Below are positions 32,901 through 41,827 of a DNA stretch of 64,000 nucleotides, one piece after another. Each line of letters begins with the position of its first letter. The stretch's first letter is position 1. Source of the stretch: Tunturibacter psychrotolerans (GTDB lineage: Bacteria; Acidobacteriota; Terriglobia; Terriglobales; Acidobacteriaceae); contig NZ_CP132942.1 in the NCBI RefSeq assembly GCF_040359615.1, forward strand, positions 1,612,001 through 1,676,000, given 5' to 3'. The translations under genes were made by a program, and so were the position numbers. The notes under the pieces are model-generated. The model was not told where the DNA came from. It saw nothing but the letters and a program-made list of their open reading frames with translations, and did no database searches.

Positions 32901-34811
32901 ATGCCAAAACAGAAGACCCAACGATGCCTCGTGATCCTGCTGGTGGTACTCGTTTCCAATCGGGGTCTGTCGGCTGGAATTGCGACCAGCCCCATCGATC
33001 AGACACAGATAACTGACTTTTTGAACGAGACCATCAATTGGTATCAGCAGATCGCAGTTGAGCAACCGGAGGCCCCGTCCCCGAATGACATTCTCTTTGC
33101 TGCGAGCAACGTTCCCCTGGCGGACCAAGTCGTCAAGCTTTCGTTTGATTTCGGTCATGCTGGAGCTCAACTCTTAGGTCAAACCACTTCTGGAGCAACT
33201 TCATCCACTTCTCGTGATTCCCGCTATCAATCTCTGGCGGCATCCGCATCCAAGAATGACGTTCAATTAGAGCAGACTCAATCGCAACTAGATTCGCTGC
33301 ATCAAAAGCTGAAGTCCGCGCCAATCAGGAAGCAAAAGGATATTCTTTCTGCGATCGCTGAGACTGAGAGTAAGCTGGCGTTGCTCAAGGCCCGACGCGA
33401 TGCCATGAACAGCTTGTCGCAGTTCATGGAAAGTGCGCCCCAGCCAAGCGGCTTGTTATCTCACATTGAGGTTCTAGAACATTCTGTTTCGATAGGGGGA
33501 AGTACCTCTGCGACTCGATCAGCCGCGACCGCGAAACAGCAGGCAACGGCCCGCACCTCCGAACCCCTTGGCATCTGGAGCAAACTCGCTGCGGTCTATG
33601 GTCTCTCGCGAAAAACTAAGATGATCGATGATGCGATCAGTAACACGAAGAATCTCGAGCAGAGTGCACACAAACTGCAGATCCCTCTCCATGACCGGAT
33701 CAAAGCCTTGAGCCTTCGCGGCGACACTATCGCGGACCGGTCGGATTCGTCTGATCCAGCGGTGCTCCTTCAACAACGAATCGCACTGGACGCGCTCACC
33801 GCGGAATTTAATCTTGTTGCTGCACCCCTCATCCCGCTAAGCAAACAAACAATTCTATTGGAGACTTATCAGAAGAACCTTCAGGACTGGAGGGTTGCTA
33901 CAAAGAGGGAATACTCCGATACAAGAAAATCGCTGTTGATTCGCCTTATCGTTCTTGCCGCGCTTCTTGCCATCGTTTTTGGCGTATTCAGGCTTTGGAA
34001 ACGGGCGATTTTTCGCTATGTTCCGGATTCTCACCGGCGCTATCCGTATCTACTATTGCGACGGATCGTGCTCTGGTTCTTCATCGGCCTGGTGGTCACA
34101 CTCGGGTTTGTGAGCCGCCTGGGGTCAGTGGCAACATTTGCGGGGCTAATGACCGCAGGGGTTGCACTAGCGCTCCAGAATGTAATCATTGCTATTGTGG
34201 GTTACTTCTTGCTTATAGGGAAATTTGGCATCCGAATCAGCGACCGTGTGCAGGTATCTGGAATTAATGGAGAAGTCATCGAAATTGGCTTGATTCGTTT
34301 CCACGTTATGGAGCTGATCGGTGTCGGATCGGACGTCCAGCCTTCAGGGCGAGTCGTTGCGTTTTCTAATGCAATTGTCTTTCAACCCACCGCCGCGCTT
34401 TTCCGGCAGATCCCCGGCACCGATTTCCTATGGCACGAAACCAGCGTCACCCTTGCGCCAGATAGCGACTACCTGGATGTGGAGCGACGGATGTTGGTCG
34501 CAGTCAGCACTGCCTTTGGAGAGTACAAGGAGGGCTTTGACCATCTACGCCGGCAGATGGAAGAAAAATTGATTCTGGTCTCAGTCGGACCCCTGGAACC
34601 AAAAGTCCGTCTTGTGCTCAAGTCGACCGCCCTTGAGGTGTTTATCCGCTATCCAGTGAATTCAAAGAATGCCGCCGCAATCGATGATCATGTAAACCGC
34701 GAGCTTCTACGGGCGATAGGACTAGAGCCCAAGCTCAAAGTCCTCGGTGCTGAAGCTCCCACTGTTCGTCTTCGACCTGACGCTCCTTCAGCGGGCGCCC
34801 CGAGGACTTAG
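32901..34811 (+). CDS. MscS-type mechanosensitive channel with periplasmic coiled-coil domain
   Basis: 636 residues from an ATG behind cgaggag, which also starts a proper signal peptide (CLVILLVVLVSNRGLSAG). Residues about 30-350 form a soluble, Gln/Ser-rich, partly coiled-coil periplasmic domain. Three hydrophobic helices follow (about 355-480), the last being the pore-type helix MTAGVALALQNVIIAIVGYF, and then the beta domain GIRISDRVQVSGINGEVIEIG. It should release solutes on osmotic downshift. The earlier in-frame opening at 32826 overlaps the previous gene and lacks a leader. Confidence 0.88.
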   Translation: MPKQKTQRCLVILLVVLVSNRGLSAGIATSPIDQTQITDFLNETINWYQQIAVEQPEAPSPNDILFAASNVPLADQVVKLSFDFGHAGAQLLGQTTSGATSSTSRDSRYQSLAASASKNDVQLEQTQSQLDSLHQKLKSAPIRKQKDILSAIAETESKLALLKARRDAMNSLSQFMESAPQPSGLLSHIEVLEHSVSIGGSTSATRSAATAKQQATARTSEPLGIWSKLAAVYGLSRKTKMIDDAISNTKNLEQSAHKLQIPLHDRIKALSLRGDTIADRSDSSDPAVLLQQRIALDALTAEFNLVAAPLIPLSKQTILLETYQKNLQDWRVATKREYSDTRKSLLIRLIVLAALLAIVFGVFRLWKRAIFRYVPDSHRRYPYLLLRRIVLWFFIGLVVTLGFVSRLGSVATFAGLMTAGVALALQNVIIAIVGYFLLIGKFGIRISDRVQVSGINGEVIEIGLIRFHVMELIGVGSDVQPSGRVVAFSNAIVFQPTAALFRQIPGTDFLWHETSVTLAPDSDYLDVERRMLVAVSTAFGEYKEGFDHLRRQMEEKLILVSVGPLEPKVRLVLKSTALEVFIRYPVNSKNAAAIDDHVNRELLRAIGLEPKLKVLGAEAPTVRLRPDAPSAGAPRT

Positions 34812-34865
34812 ACTCGCTTCTCGCGCCTCTCCGTCCGAAGCGGGTGGGCTAAGTAAGGGTCGAGG

Positions 34866-37451
34866 TTATCTGCGCTCGCCTGCGACCCATTGATAGTAGG
34901 GATTGTTGTCATCCGAAGCAACGACACGCTGCATTGCGTGTATCCACGCTTCTCTATCTCCCCTATACGCTGCGATACCAGCTGCGTAGAAATCCAGAAG
35001 GTCTTGGCGCTGCCGTATGACTTCTCTGCGTAGAGCGTCATCTGCGTCGATGAGCGGAGGATCTGTACGGAGAGCAATCAGCTCCGGGAGAACGTGGATG
35101 ATTTCCTTTGGCCGTACCCACGGCGAATACTCGATGCGCGGGTCATTGTCCGTTACGGGACGCGCATTTGCTGTGTAGCGCTCGAGCCCCACTCTTCCGG
35201 TAACCCATGTGGCGAGCAATGCGGCCGGAGAAGAGATGCCGACAGCCCGTAGTGAAGTGCTGACTTCACCCTGTGAGAAGCGGCTGGCTATCTGATTCGC
35301 GTTCAACTCGATGGGCTGATGAGACCCGATCAGCAGCATCTCGTGCATCTCCGTACTCCAGAGAGTCGCATAGGGAAAGGCATCGAGAAAGCTGCGCACC
35401 AGTGAGCGGGTATCCTGGCCATTCTGTGTGCTGAGAGGAAGCCACTGCGCGAAGAGACCGTTGGGCTCCAGCCGCTTTCCGGCGAGTTGATAGAAGTCTG
35501 TCGAATAGAGATTTACAACTCCCTCGGCGGAAGGCGGCGGCGGCTCCAACGTGATCAGATCGTAACGTTCTGATGTGCGTAGTAGCTCGTGCCGTCCGTC
35601 ACTAATACGAATCTGCATGCGCGGATCGGAGCCAGCGTTGTAGTTCTCCGGGAAGAGGTGACCCGCTTGCACGACTGCCGGAAGCAACTCGACGCAAACC
35701 CTTCGTTCTAATCGCGGATAGTGCAAGACCGCCCCAGCAGTGATGCCTGTACCAAATCCGATCACGAGCGCGGACTTCGATTCGCCACGATGAATAAGCA
35801 GGGGTAGCATCGCCTGCAGGCGCATATAACGCAGAGACGGCAGCGCGTCGCCAGAGTTGGAGACGCCCTGAATGTAGAGCCGCCGGAAGACGTTGTCGCC
35901 AGATCGCTGTTGTGCGACCGCGACGGTGGCGCCACGGGTCTCCTGATAGAAAACCAGAGCGCCTCCTCCGCGTGTCGTCAGGAGAAGTCGGGCGAGACGA
36001 TCCGGCGGGCTCAGGATGCCCACTGTGGCGGCCACCAGTCCGACGCTGAAGACCACCCACCGCATCTTCAGACTCACGCCTCTGCCTAGCAGGACCGCCA
36101 GAGCGCCGACGGTTGCTGCAGCGACCGCCAACACGCCTAGCGTGTGGACGAGTCCCAGCGCTGGCACCAGTAGAAAGCCCGTCAGCAGGGTTCCCGCGAT
36201 TCCTCCTGCGGTGTTGAGTGCGAGGACAGCACCCACATCCCGGCCTGTGCGCTCGGGCCCGACGGTCAATTGCAGCACCGCAGGAAACGCCGCGCCAAGC
36301 AGAACTGTCGGCACAAAGACGACGCCGACCGCAGCGATGAGAAATTGTGCGCACATGTGGGCAAATTCGCTGCCGGTGAGAGAGAGGACAAGATTGCCGA
36401 CCTCAGACTGAATGCGCAGCTGCCACAAGCTCAACCCGGCGACCTCCAGCAGGGCCACAAATCCGGCCGCGGAGATGAGGAGTCCAAATACCCCCCACGC
36501 GTCACGAACCTGGTTGGAAAAACGGGCATACAGCGCGCTTCCGACGACAAGCCCGGTGAGGTATGTCGCAAGCACAACTGAAAACGCAAATACCCTCGTG
36601 CTCAGAAATTGTGCCATGGCTTGCGACCACACTACCTCGTAGCCAAGAGCGATACCCCCCGCAATCGCATAGAGCACGAGCGCCGTGCCTGAACCTGCAG
36701 GCTGTGCGATAAGAGCTTCTATGTCTTTTCCTGTGATCTGTTCTGCGTGTGATTGCCGATCGAGACCCAGTGCCATGCCCGCTGCGACCAAATTGAGGAG
36801 AGCTGCGGCCATCGCGCTACCTCGCACGCCGAGCCAGGGCAAAAGCAGGAAAGAGCTGAGTAACGCCCCGGCGATGCCTCCGGCTGTATTGGCTGCGTAG
36901 ACCCAACCGCCCACCTTTGCCACGCGCGACGTCCCTGCGGCCAGCGAACGTACCGCCGCAGGCAGGGTGCCACCCATCAGAAATGCAGGTGCTCCGACCA
37001 GTAGAAAGGGAAGCGCCCAGGCAAGAACGCCGGCGCGAGATTGAATGGCGACAAACGGGCCTGCTGTATGAGCCAATGCGACCGTTACAACAAATCCGGC
37101 CAGCGCAACTCCCGCTTCAAGCAGAGCATAGAGCAGGAGCGGCCGCTTCCATCGATCCGCCATTCGGCCGAGTAGCGCGCCTCCGGCAGCTAGCCCCGCG
37201 AAGAAGGCACTTACCGCAACCGTAATGGAATACACTTCAACTCCGACTACCAGCGAGAGCTGCCTGATCCAGAGAACCTGATAGATGAGTGCCGCGGTGC
37301 CGGAGAAGAAGAGCAGGAGCGTAAACAGTGCCATTCTTCCATCGAAGCCGATGGCGTTTGGCTGCTCCATCTCTTGAGCAGGCTTCTTGATTCCACCACG
37401 GTTGTTATTCAGTTTCTTCGCGGAAGATGAGGCAGGGTTCACGGCTGGCAT
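34866..37451 (-). CDS. Fused MFS-like membrane protein / spermidine-synthase-like domain
   Basis: 861 residues. The N-terminal 500 residues or so hold about 14 hydrophobic helices in two similar halves (each beginning near IYQVLWIRQLSLVVG or LGYEVVWSQAMAQFL). The C-terminal part (about 520-780) has the methyltransferase-like fold of spermidine synthase: VIGFGTGITAGAVLHYP, RISDGRHELLRT. The catalytic Asp region of genuine SpeE is replaced by ITLEPPPPSAEG, so spermidine synthesis is doubtful. Such fusions are widespread with unknown function. A PPPP run makes the protein a likely EF-P client. The ATG at 37451 has aagggg upstream. Confidence 0.86.
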   Translation of the reverse strand: MPAVNPASSSAKKLNNNRGGIKKPAQEMEQPNAIGFDGRMALFTLLLFFSGTAALIYQVLWIRQLSLVVGVEVYSITVAVSAFFAGLAAGGALLGRMADRWKRPLLLYALLEAGVALAGFVVTVALAHTAGPFVAIQSRAGVLAWALPFLLVGAPAFLMGGTLPAAVRSLAAGTSRVAKVGGWVYAANTAGGIAGALLSSFLLLPWLGVRGSAMAAALLNLVAAGMALGLDRQSHAEQITGKDIEALIAQPAGSGTALVLYAIAGGIALGYEVVWSQAMAQFLSTRVFAFSVVLATYLTGLVVGSALYARFSNQVRDAWGVFGLLISAAGFVALLEVAGLSLWQLRIQSEVGNLVLSLTGSEFAHMCAQFLIAAVGVVFVPTVLLGAAFPAVLQLTVGPERTGRDVGAVLALNTAGGIAGTLLTGFLLVPALGLVHTLGVLAVAAATVGALAVLLGRGVSLKMRWVVFSVGLVAATVGILSPPDRLARLLLTTRGGGALVFYQETRGATVAVAQQRSGDNVFRRLYIQGVSNSGDALPSLRYMRLQAMLPLLIHRGESKSALVIGFGTGITAGAVLHYPRLERRVCVELLPAVVQAGHLFPENYNAGSDPRMQIRISDGRHELLRTSERYDLITLEPPPPSAEGVVNLYSTDFYQLAGKRLEPNGLFAQWLPLSTQNGQDTRSLVRSFLDAFPYATLWSTEMHEMLLIGSHQPIELNANQIASRFSQGEVSTSLRAVGISSPAALLATWVTGRVGLERYTANARPVTDNDPRIEYSPWVRPKEIIHVLPELIALRTDPPLIDADDALRREVIRQRQDLLDFYAAGIAAYRGDREAWIHAMQRVVASDDNNPYYQWVAGERR

Positions 37452-37472
37452 TCAGGCCCCTTGAATCAAACA

Positions 37473-37504
37473 AACCGGGTTCATTGTGAAGGATGAACCC
37501 GGTT
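37473..37504 (-). terminator. Strong hairpin terminator after the sulfatase gene
   Basis: Perfect 12-bp stem: 37473-37484 (AACCGGGTTCAT) pairs with 37493-37504, with an 8-base loop. Read on the minus strand it is followed by a T-rich run (TTTGTTTGATT), as expected for intrinsic termination of the sulfatase transcript 60 bases downstream of its stop. It separates the sulfatase from the MFS/SpeE-like gene. Confidence 0.8.
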
Positions 37505-37564
37505 CCTTTTCTGCTTGTCGTTAGTTCTTCTTTCAATCAATTAGGACTCAACTCCATCCCGTCT

Positions 37565-39157
37565 TCACTCTTTGGGCTTCGGGGCCATGTTCACAAAGCT
37601 CTCCGGGTCGATCGTGAAGCTTGCCGGAGCCTGACTTGGTGGATACTCCTTGAATGACCGGACAAACTGTTGGGCAGCGATTTGCCCCTGAATTGCCAAG
37701 TACACATTATGGACCTGCCAATCGTCATATTGATCTGAAATGAGGGGCGCTTTTTCATAGGGATCCATACGTAAATTCTCTATCAACGGCAGCCGAGTAC
37801 AGACGAAGGGATTCGACCATACCTTATAGCCCCCGATCTCTCGCTGTTCGCAGAAGACAAACTTCCAGTTCCCATTTCTCATGGCAACTAAGAGCCCATC
37901 ATCATTGAAGTAATAGAACTGAGTCCGAGGCGAATGTTCTTCCTTCCCGGTTAGGTAAGGAAGAATGTTGTAACCATCCAGATGAACCTTGTGCGCCATG
38001 CCTCCGGGGCCGGTACCCTTCAGAAGCTGTTCAGTGATGTTGGGATTCCCTGCCGCCGCCATAAACGTCGGGAACCAATCCAGTCCAGAGACGATTTCAT
38101 TTGACCAGACATTTTCTTTGATATGTCCAGGCCAACGAATCATCGCAGGCACGCGGTACGCACCCTCCCAGTTCGAGTTCTTCTCGTTCCGGAACGGAGT
38201 CATCGCCGCATCGGGCCAGGAGAACATATTGGGACCGTTGTCCGTCGTATAGAGAACGATCGTATTATTTGCGATTCCAAGATCGTCTACTTTCTTCAGC
38301 AACTTCCCTACATCCTGGTCGTGTTCCCACATTCCATCCGCATAATCGTTACCGGGCATCCCGCTCTTTTCGTGAAACTCCGGCCGCACATGGGTAAAGA
38401 CATGCATCCTTGTAAAGTTCATCCAAACAAAGAATGGCTTGTTCGACTTCACTTGCTTATCCATGAAGTCCATGCACGCGTTGGAGGTCTCATCATCGAT
38501 GGTTTCCATGCGCTTTATGTTCAGCGGCCCCGTGTCTTCGATCTTTCCATCTGCGAAGGAATGAATAACACCGCGCGGGTTATACACCTTCAAAAAGATC
38601 GGATCGTCCTTAGGCCAATACGGCATCTCCGGCTCTTGTTCCGCGTTCAGGTGGTACAGATTGCCGAAGAACTCGTCGAAGCCGTGATTTGTCGGCAGAT
38701 ACTCATCACGGTCTCCGAGATGGTTTTTGCCGAACTGTCCGGTTGCATAGCCCAGAGGCTTGATTGCCTCCGCGATCGTGATATCGCGCTTCTGAATCCC
38801 CACGGGCGCGCCTGGAACGCCTACTTTGGTCATTCCCGTTCTCACCGCAACCTGTCCGGTGATGAATGTCGCCCGCCCCGCCGTGCAGCTATTTTCAGCG
38901 TAGTAATCGGTGAACGTCATTCCATGTTCGCCGATGCTGTCGATGTTCGGGGTCTTCATCCCCATCAAACCATGCGTGTAGCGACTGATGTTGCTTTGGC
39001 CGATATCATCGCCGAAGATGACCAGGATATTTGGCTTCTTATCGTCGGCCCTGGAATTCTGAGCACCGAATATGGCGCCCGTCAGCACGAGGCAGATGAG
39101 GATGGCTGGGCGAAACGTTCCGGACCGAGCACAAATCCTGCTAAAGATGGAAAGCAT
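37565..39157 (-). CDS. Type I sulfatase (arylsulfatase), exported
   Basis: 530 residues with a signal peptide (about 1-36, ILICLVLTGAIFGAQNSRA). Hydrolyses sulfate esters using a formylglycine made from Cys. The site is ENSCTAGRATF with Cys91-T-A-G-Arg95, and the metal ligands begin with the Asp pair in FGDDIGQSN. Further alkaline-phosphatase-fold marks are VLYTTDNGPNMFSWPD and IRWPGHIKENVWSNE. The ATG with first base 39157 has aaaggag upstream. The FGE-like protein at 29882-31174 is the likely activating enzyme. Confidence 0.93.
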   Translation of the reverse strand: MLSIFSRICARSGTFRPAILICLVLTGAIFGAQNSRADDKKPNILVIFGDDIGQSNISRYTHGLMGMKTPNIDSIGEHGMTFTDYYAENSCTAGRATFITGQVAVRTGMTKVGVPGAPVGIQKRDITIAEAIKPLGYATGQFGKNHLGDRDEYLPTNHGFDEFFGNLYHLNAEQEPEMPYWPKDDPIFLKVYNPRGVIHSFADGKIEDTGPLNIKRMETIDDETSNACMDFMDKQVKSNKPFFVWMNFTRMHVFTHVRPEFHEKSGMPGNDYADGMWEHDQDVGKLLKKVDDLGIANNTIVLYTTDNGPNMFSWPDAAMTPFRNEKNSNWEGAYRVPAMIRWPGHIKENVWSNEIVSGLDWFPTFMAAAGNPNITEQLLKGTGPGGMAHKVHLDGYNILPYLTGKEEHSPRTQFYYFNDDGLLVAMRNGNWKFVFCEQREIGGYKVWSNPFVCTRLPLIENLRMDPYEKAPLISDQYDDWQVHNVYLAIQGQIAAQQFVRSFKEYPPSQAPASFTIDPESFVNMAPKPKE

Positions 39158-39464
39158 GGACAGCTCCTTTCGCGTACTGAATGTCGGTGGAGCAAGCTGA
39201 GAGCGGCAGATCACACAGTCTAGCGACCGCTGCTTCTTTGCCGTAGGTCGCGGTCTCTCATTGGATCGTGCGAGGGCCTTCCAGTCGAGAGGAGCCTATG
39301 AACGAAACAGATTTTTAAATGGGGGCCCTGGGGTTTCACTCTAAAATACCGCAAGGTATTGCAAGCGAACGGGATCATTCTGCATCACACCTATCACCAA
39401 GTCAAGAAAACAAATACCATGTCCCTGTTCTTCACATACCCAGACTGAACTTGGCGGAGCGTCC
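39158..39464. other. 307-base divergent intergenic region (sulfatase / moxR)
   Basis: No gene seen. Contains a compact hairpin AATACC-gcaa-GGTATT at 39345-39360 with a GNRA-type tetraloop, on the moxR side, which could be a leader-RNA element. Promoters for both directions should lie here but were not resolved. Confidence 0.35.
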
Positions 39465-40445
39465 GTGGCCACTCTCGACTCTATTCTCGATCTGCAAAAA
39501 CGTGTGGAACGGACGGTTTTAGGGCAACAGGCAATGATCGAGCGTCTTCTAATTGGCCTGCTCGCCAATGGAAATCTCCTGGTAGAGGGTCTGCCCGGGC
39601 TGGCCAAGACAAGGGCGATCAAAAAACTGAGTAAATTTCTGGACGCCGGCCTGTCCCGCATTCAATTTACGCCCGATCTGCTGCCTTCGGATATCACAGG
39701 ATCGGAGATCTATTACACGACGGCGGACAAAGGCGAATTCCGGTTTCAGCCGGGTCCGGTCTTTAATAACCTTGTACTGGCCGACGAGATAAACCGTGCA
39801 CCTGCAAAGGTTCAGGCTGCGCTTCTCGAAGCAATGGAGGAGCGGCAGGTTACTGTCGCCGGTAAGACCCACACGTTGCCTAAGCTGTTTCTCGTCATGG
39901 CGACTCAAAACCCGATCGAGCAGGAAGGAACTTATCCGCTTCCAGAGGCGCAACTGGACCGGTTCCTAATGCACGTTTACGTGGATTACCCGGAAGAGAA
40001 GTCCGAGCGTGACATCATGTTGTTGGTGCGTGGCGAAGAGGCCGAGTCTGCCGATACTGAGAGCGTGGCCGCGCACGAACCACCCGTGTCACAAGAGGTT
40101 ATCTTTACGGCGCGCAAAGAGATTCATGCGGTGCATATGGCTGAGGCGGTAGAACAATACATCGTTGCCGTGATTGAAGCTACTCGCTATCCCGAGCGAC
40201 ACGATAAGGACCTGCGCAAATGGATTCAGATTGGAGCGAGTCCCCGCGGCACCATAGGCCTCGACAAGTGTTCGCGAGCGTACGCGTGGCTCAAGGGCCG
40301 CGACTATGTACGCCCAGACGACGTGCAGGCGGTGGTCCACGATGTTCTCCGTCATCGCATCCTGCTCAGCTACGACGCGCAGGCTGAAGGAGTCAAGCCA
40401 GACCAGGTGATCAAGAAGGTAGTGGAACTCGTCGCCGTTGCATAA
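39465..40445 (+). CDS. MoxR-family AAA+ ATPase
   Basis: 326 residues. Walker A is GLPGLAKTRAIKKL, Walker B LVLADEINRAPAKVQAALLEAMEE, sensor MATQNPIEQEGTYPLPEAQLDRF. Such ATPases act as chaperones with VWA-domain partners, which are encoded directly downstream. The GTG start at 39465 has a weak ggcggag leader. First gene of a six-gene co-directional operon. Confidence 0.94.
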   Translation: MATLDSILDLQKRVERTVLGQQAMIERLLIGLLANGNLLVEGLPGLAKTRAIKKLSKFLDAGLSRIQFTPDLLPSDITGSEIYYTTADKGEFRFQPGPVFNNLVLADEINRAPAKVQAALLEAMEERQVTVAGKTHTLPKLFLVMATQNPIEQEGTYPLPEAQLDRFLMHVYVDYPEEKSERDIMLLVRGEEAESADTESVAAHEPPVSQEVIFTARKEIHAVHMAEAVEQYIVAVIEATRYPERHDKDLRKWIQIGASPRGTIGLDKCSRAYAWLKGRDYVRPDDVQAVVHDVLRHRILLSYDAQAEGVKPDQVIKKVVELVAVA

Positions 40446-40460
40446 ACAGGACCTCTTGCC

Positions 40461-41390
40461 ATGGGAGCCTATGCCGAACTCGATTCGCTGATCGCACTGC
40501 AGTTCAAGGCGGCCGGCTTCTCCCTGAAGCACAACCAACCCGTTCATAGCCTGCTCTTTGGTCGGCGCGCATCGCATGTTCGCGGGCGTGGCCTCGATTT
40601 TGAGGAACTCCGCAGTTACGTCGCCGGAGACGACGTGCGCAGCATCGACTGGCGAGTGACTGCACGGATGCGGAAGCCGTATGTCCGTGTCTATTCAGAA
40701 GAACGCGACCGTCCCACGATGCTGGTGGTCGACCAGCGCATCAACATGTTCTTCGGCAGTAGGGTATCGATGAAGTCGGTAGTTGCAGCAGAGGTCGCTG
40801 CCCTGGCTGCGTGGAGGGTCTTCCATCAGGGAGATCGTGTCGGCGCATTTGTCTTCAACGATGATAAGACCGAAGAGATCCGCATGCATCGAAGTCGCTC
40901 GACGGTTCTGCGTATTCTCGACCGCATCGCGCATCAAAACCATTTGCTACGCAGCGACAGGTCTTTGCCGCCCCGCCCTAAACGCCTCAATGAAGTGCTC
41001 GCCTCTGTCGCTCGCGTCTGCCACCATGACGCCCTCATTCTCATTGCGAGCGACTTCGACGGCGCCGATGACACTACGCGCGATCTGCTGCTGCATCTCT
41101 CGCGCCTGAACGATGTCATATGCTGTCTTGCTTTCGATCCCCTTGCTGTTCGACTCCCTCCTGCCGAACAACTCGTAGTCAGCGATGGCAAACTGCAGGT
41201 AGAGCTTCAACTGGGGCAGGAGAAGGTGCGCGAGAGCATTCTTGAGGCGTCCGGCAAGAGAATGAGCGCAATTCTGTCATGGCAGCATGAGCTCGGCGTG
41301 CCGGTGCTTCCGCTCAGCACGGCTGAAGATGTTCCCGGACAGGTGCGTCATCTGCTGAGTCGTGCCGCAGATAGGAGAAGGCAAATATGA
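40461..41390 (+). CDS. DUF58-domain protein
   Basis: 309 residues. The DUF58 signature sits near the N-terminus: RGRGLDFEELRSYVAGDDVRSIDW with ARMRKPYVRVYSEERDRP. Usually encoded between MoxR and the Bat VWA proteins and thought to help their assembly. Soluble. It lies 15 bases after moxR and overlaps the next gene by 4 bases. Confidence 0.92.
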   Translation: MGAYAELDSLIALQFKAAGFSLKHNQPVHSLLFGRRASHVRGRGLDFEELRSYVAGDDVRSIDWRVTARMRKPYVRVYSEERDRPTMLVVDQRINMFFGSRVSMKSVVAAEVAALAAWRVFHQGDRVGAFVFNDDKTEEIRMHRSRSTVLRILDRIAHQNHLLRSDRSLPPRPKRLNEVLASVARVCHHDALILIASDFDGADDTTRDLLLHLSRLNDVICCLAFDPLAVRLPPAEQLVVSDGKLQVELQLGQEKVRESILEASGKRMSAILSWQHELGVPVLPLSTAEDVPGQVRHLLSRAADRRRQI

Positions 41391-41827
41391 GCGCCCCTCT
41401 CGACAAGCTGCACGATTTTTATCAGCCGCCTACGCCCGCGTGGACTCCCCAGACCGTCGGCTGGTACGTTCTGTTCGTCATTGTGGGAATCCTCGTCCTT
41501 TGGATGGCTGTTCATCAGATGAGGAAATGGTTTGCTAATCGCTATCGCCGCGCAGCATTGCGACAGCTTGATCTTCTACCTGCAAATGAGTTTTCTGCGC
41601 TTCTCAAGCGTACGGCGCTTGCGGCGTGGCCACGCGAAAGAGTCGCCTCGCTTAACGGTGCAGAATGGCTCAAATTTCTGAATGAGGCCGCTGGCGACGA
41701 GACGTTTCACTCCCCGCCTGCTGATCGGATCGAAGAGATGGCGCTTCAACCCGTCACGCTTTCGAACGAGGACGAACACGCGTTGAGAGAGGCAGTAGCG
41801 ACCTGGATCAGGAGGCATCATGTATAA
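41387..41827 (+). CDS. DUF4381-like single-span membrane protein
   Basis: 146 residues: a short N-terminal part, one transmembrane helix (about 25-45, VGWYVLFVIVGILVLWMAV) and a cytoplasmic helical domain (WFANRYRRAALRQL). It matches the DUF4381 protein usually found between DUF58 and the first Bat protein. Overlaps both neighbours (4 and 8 bases). Confidence 0.85.
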   Translation: MSAPLDKLHDFYQPPTPAWTPQTVGWYVLFVIVGILVLWMAVHQMRKWFANRYRRAALRQLDLLPANEFSALLKRTALAAWPRERVASLNGAEWLKFLNEAAGDETFHSPPADRIEEMALQPVTLSNEDEHALREAVATWIRRHHV

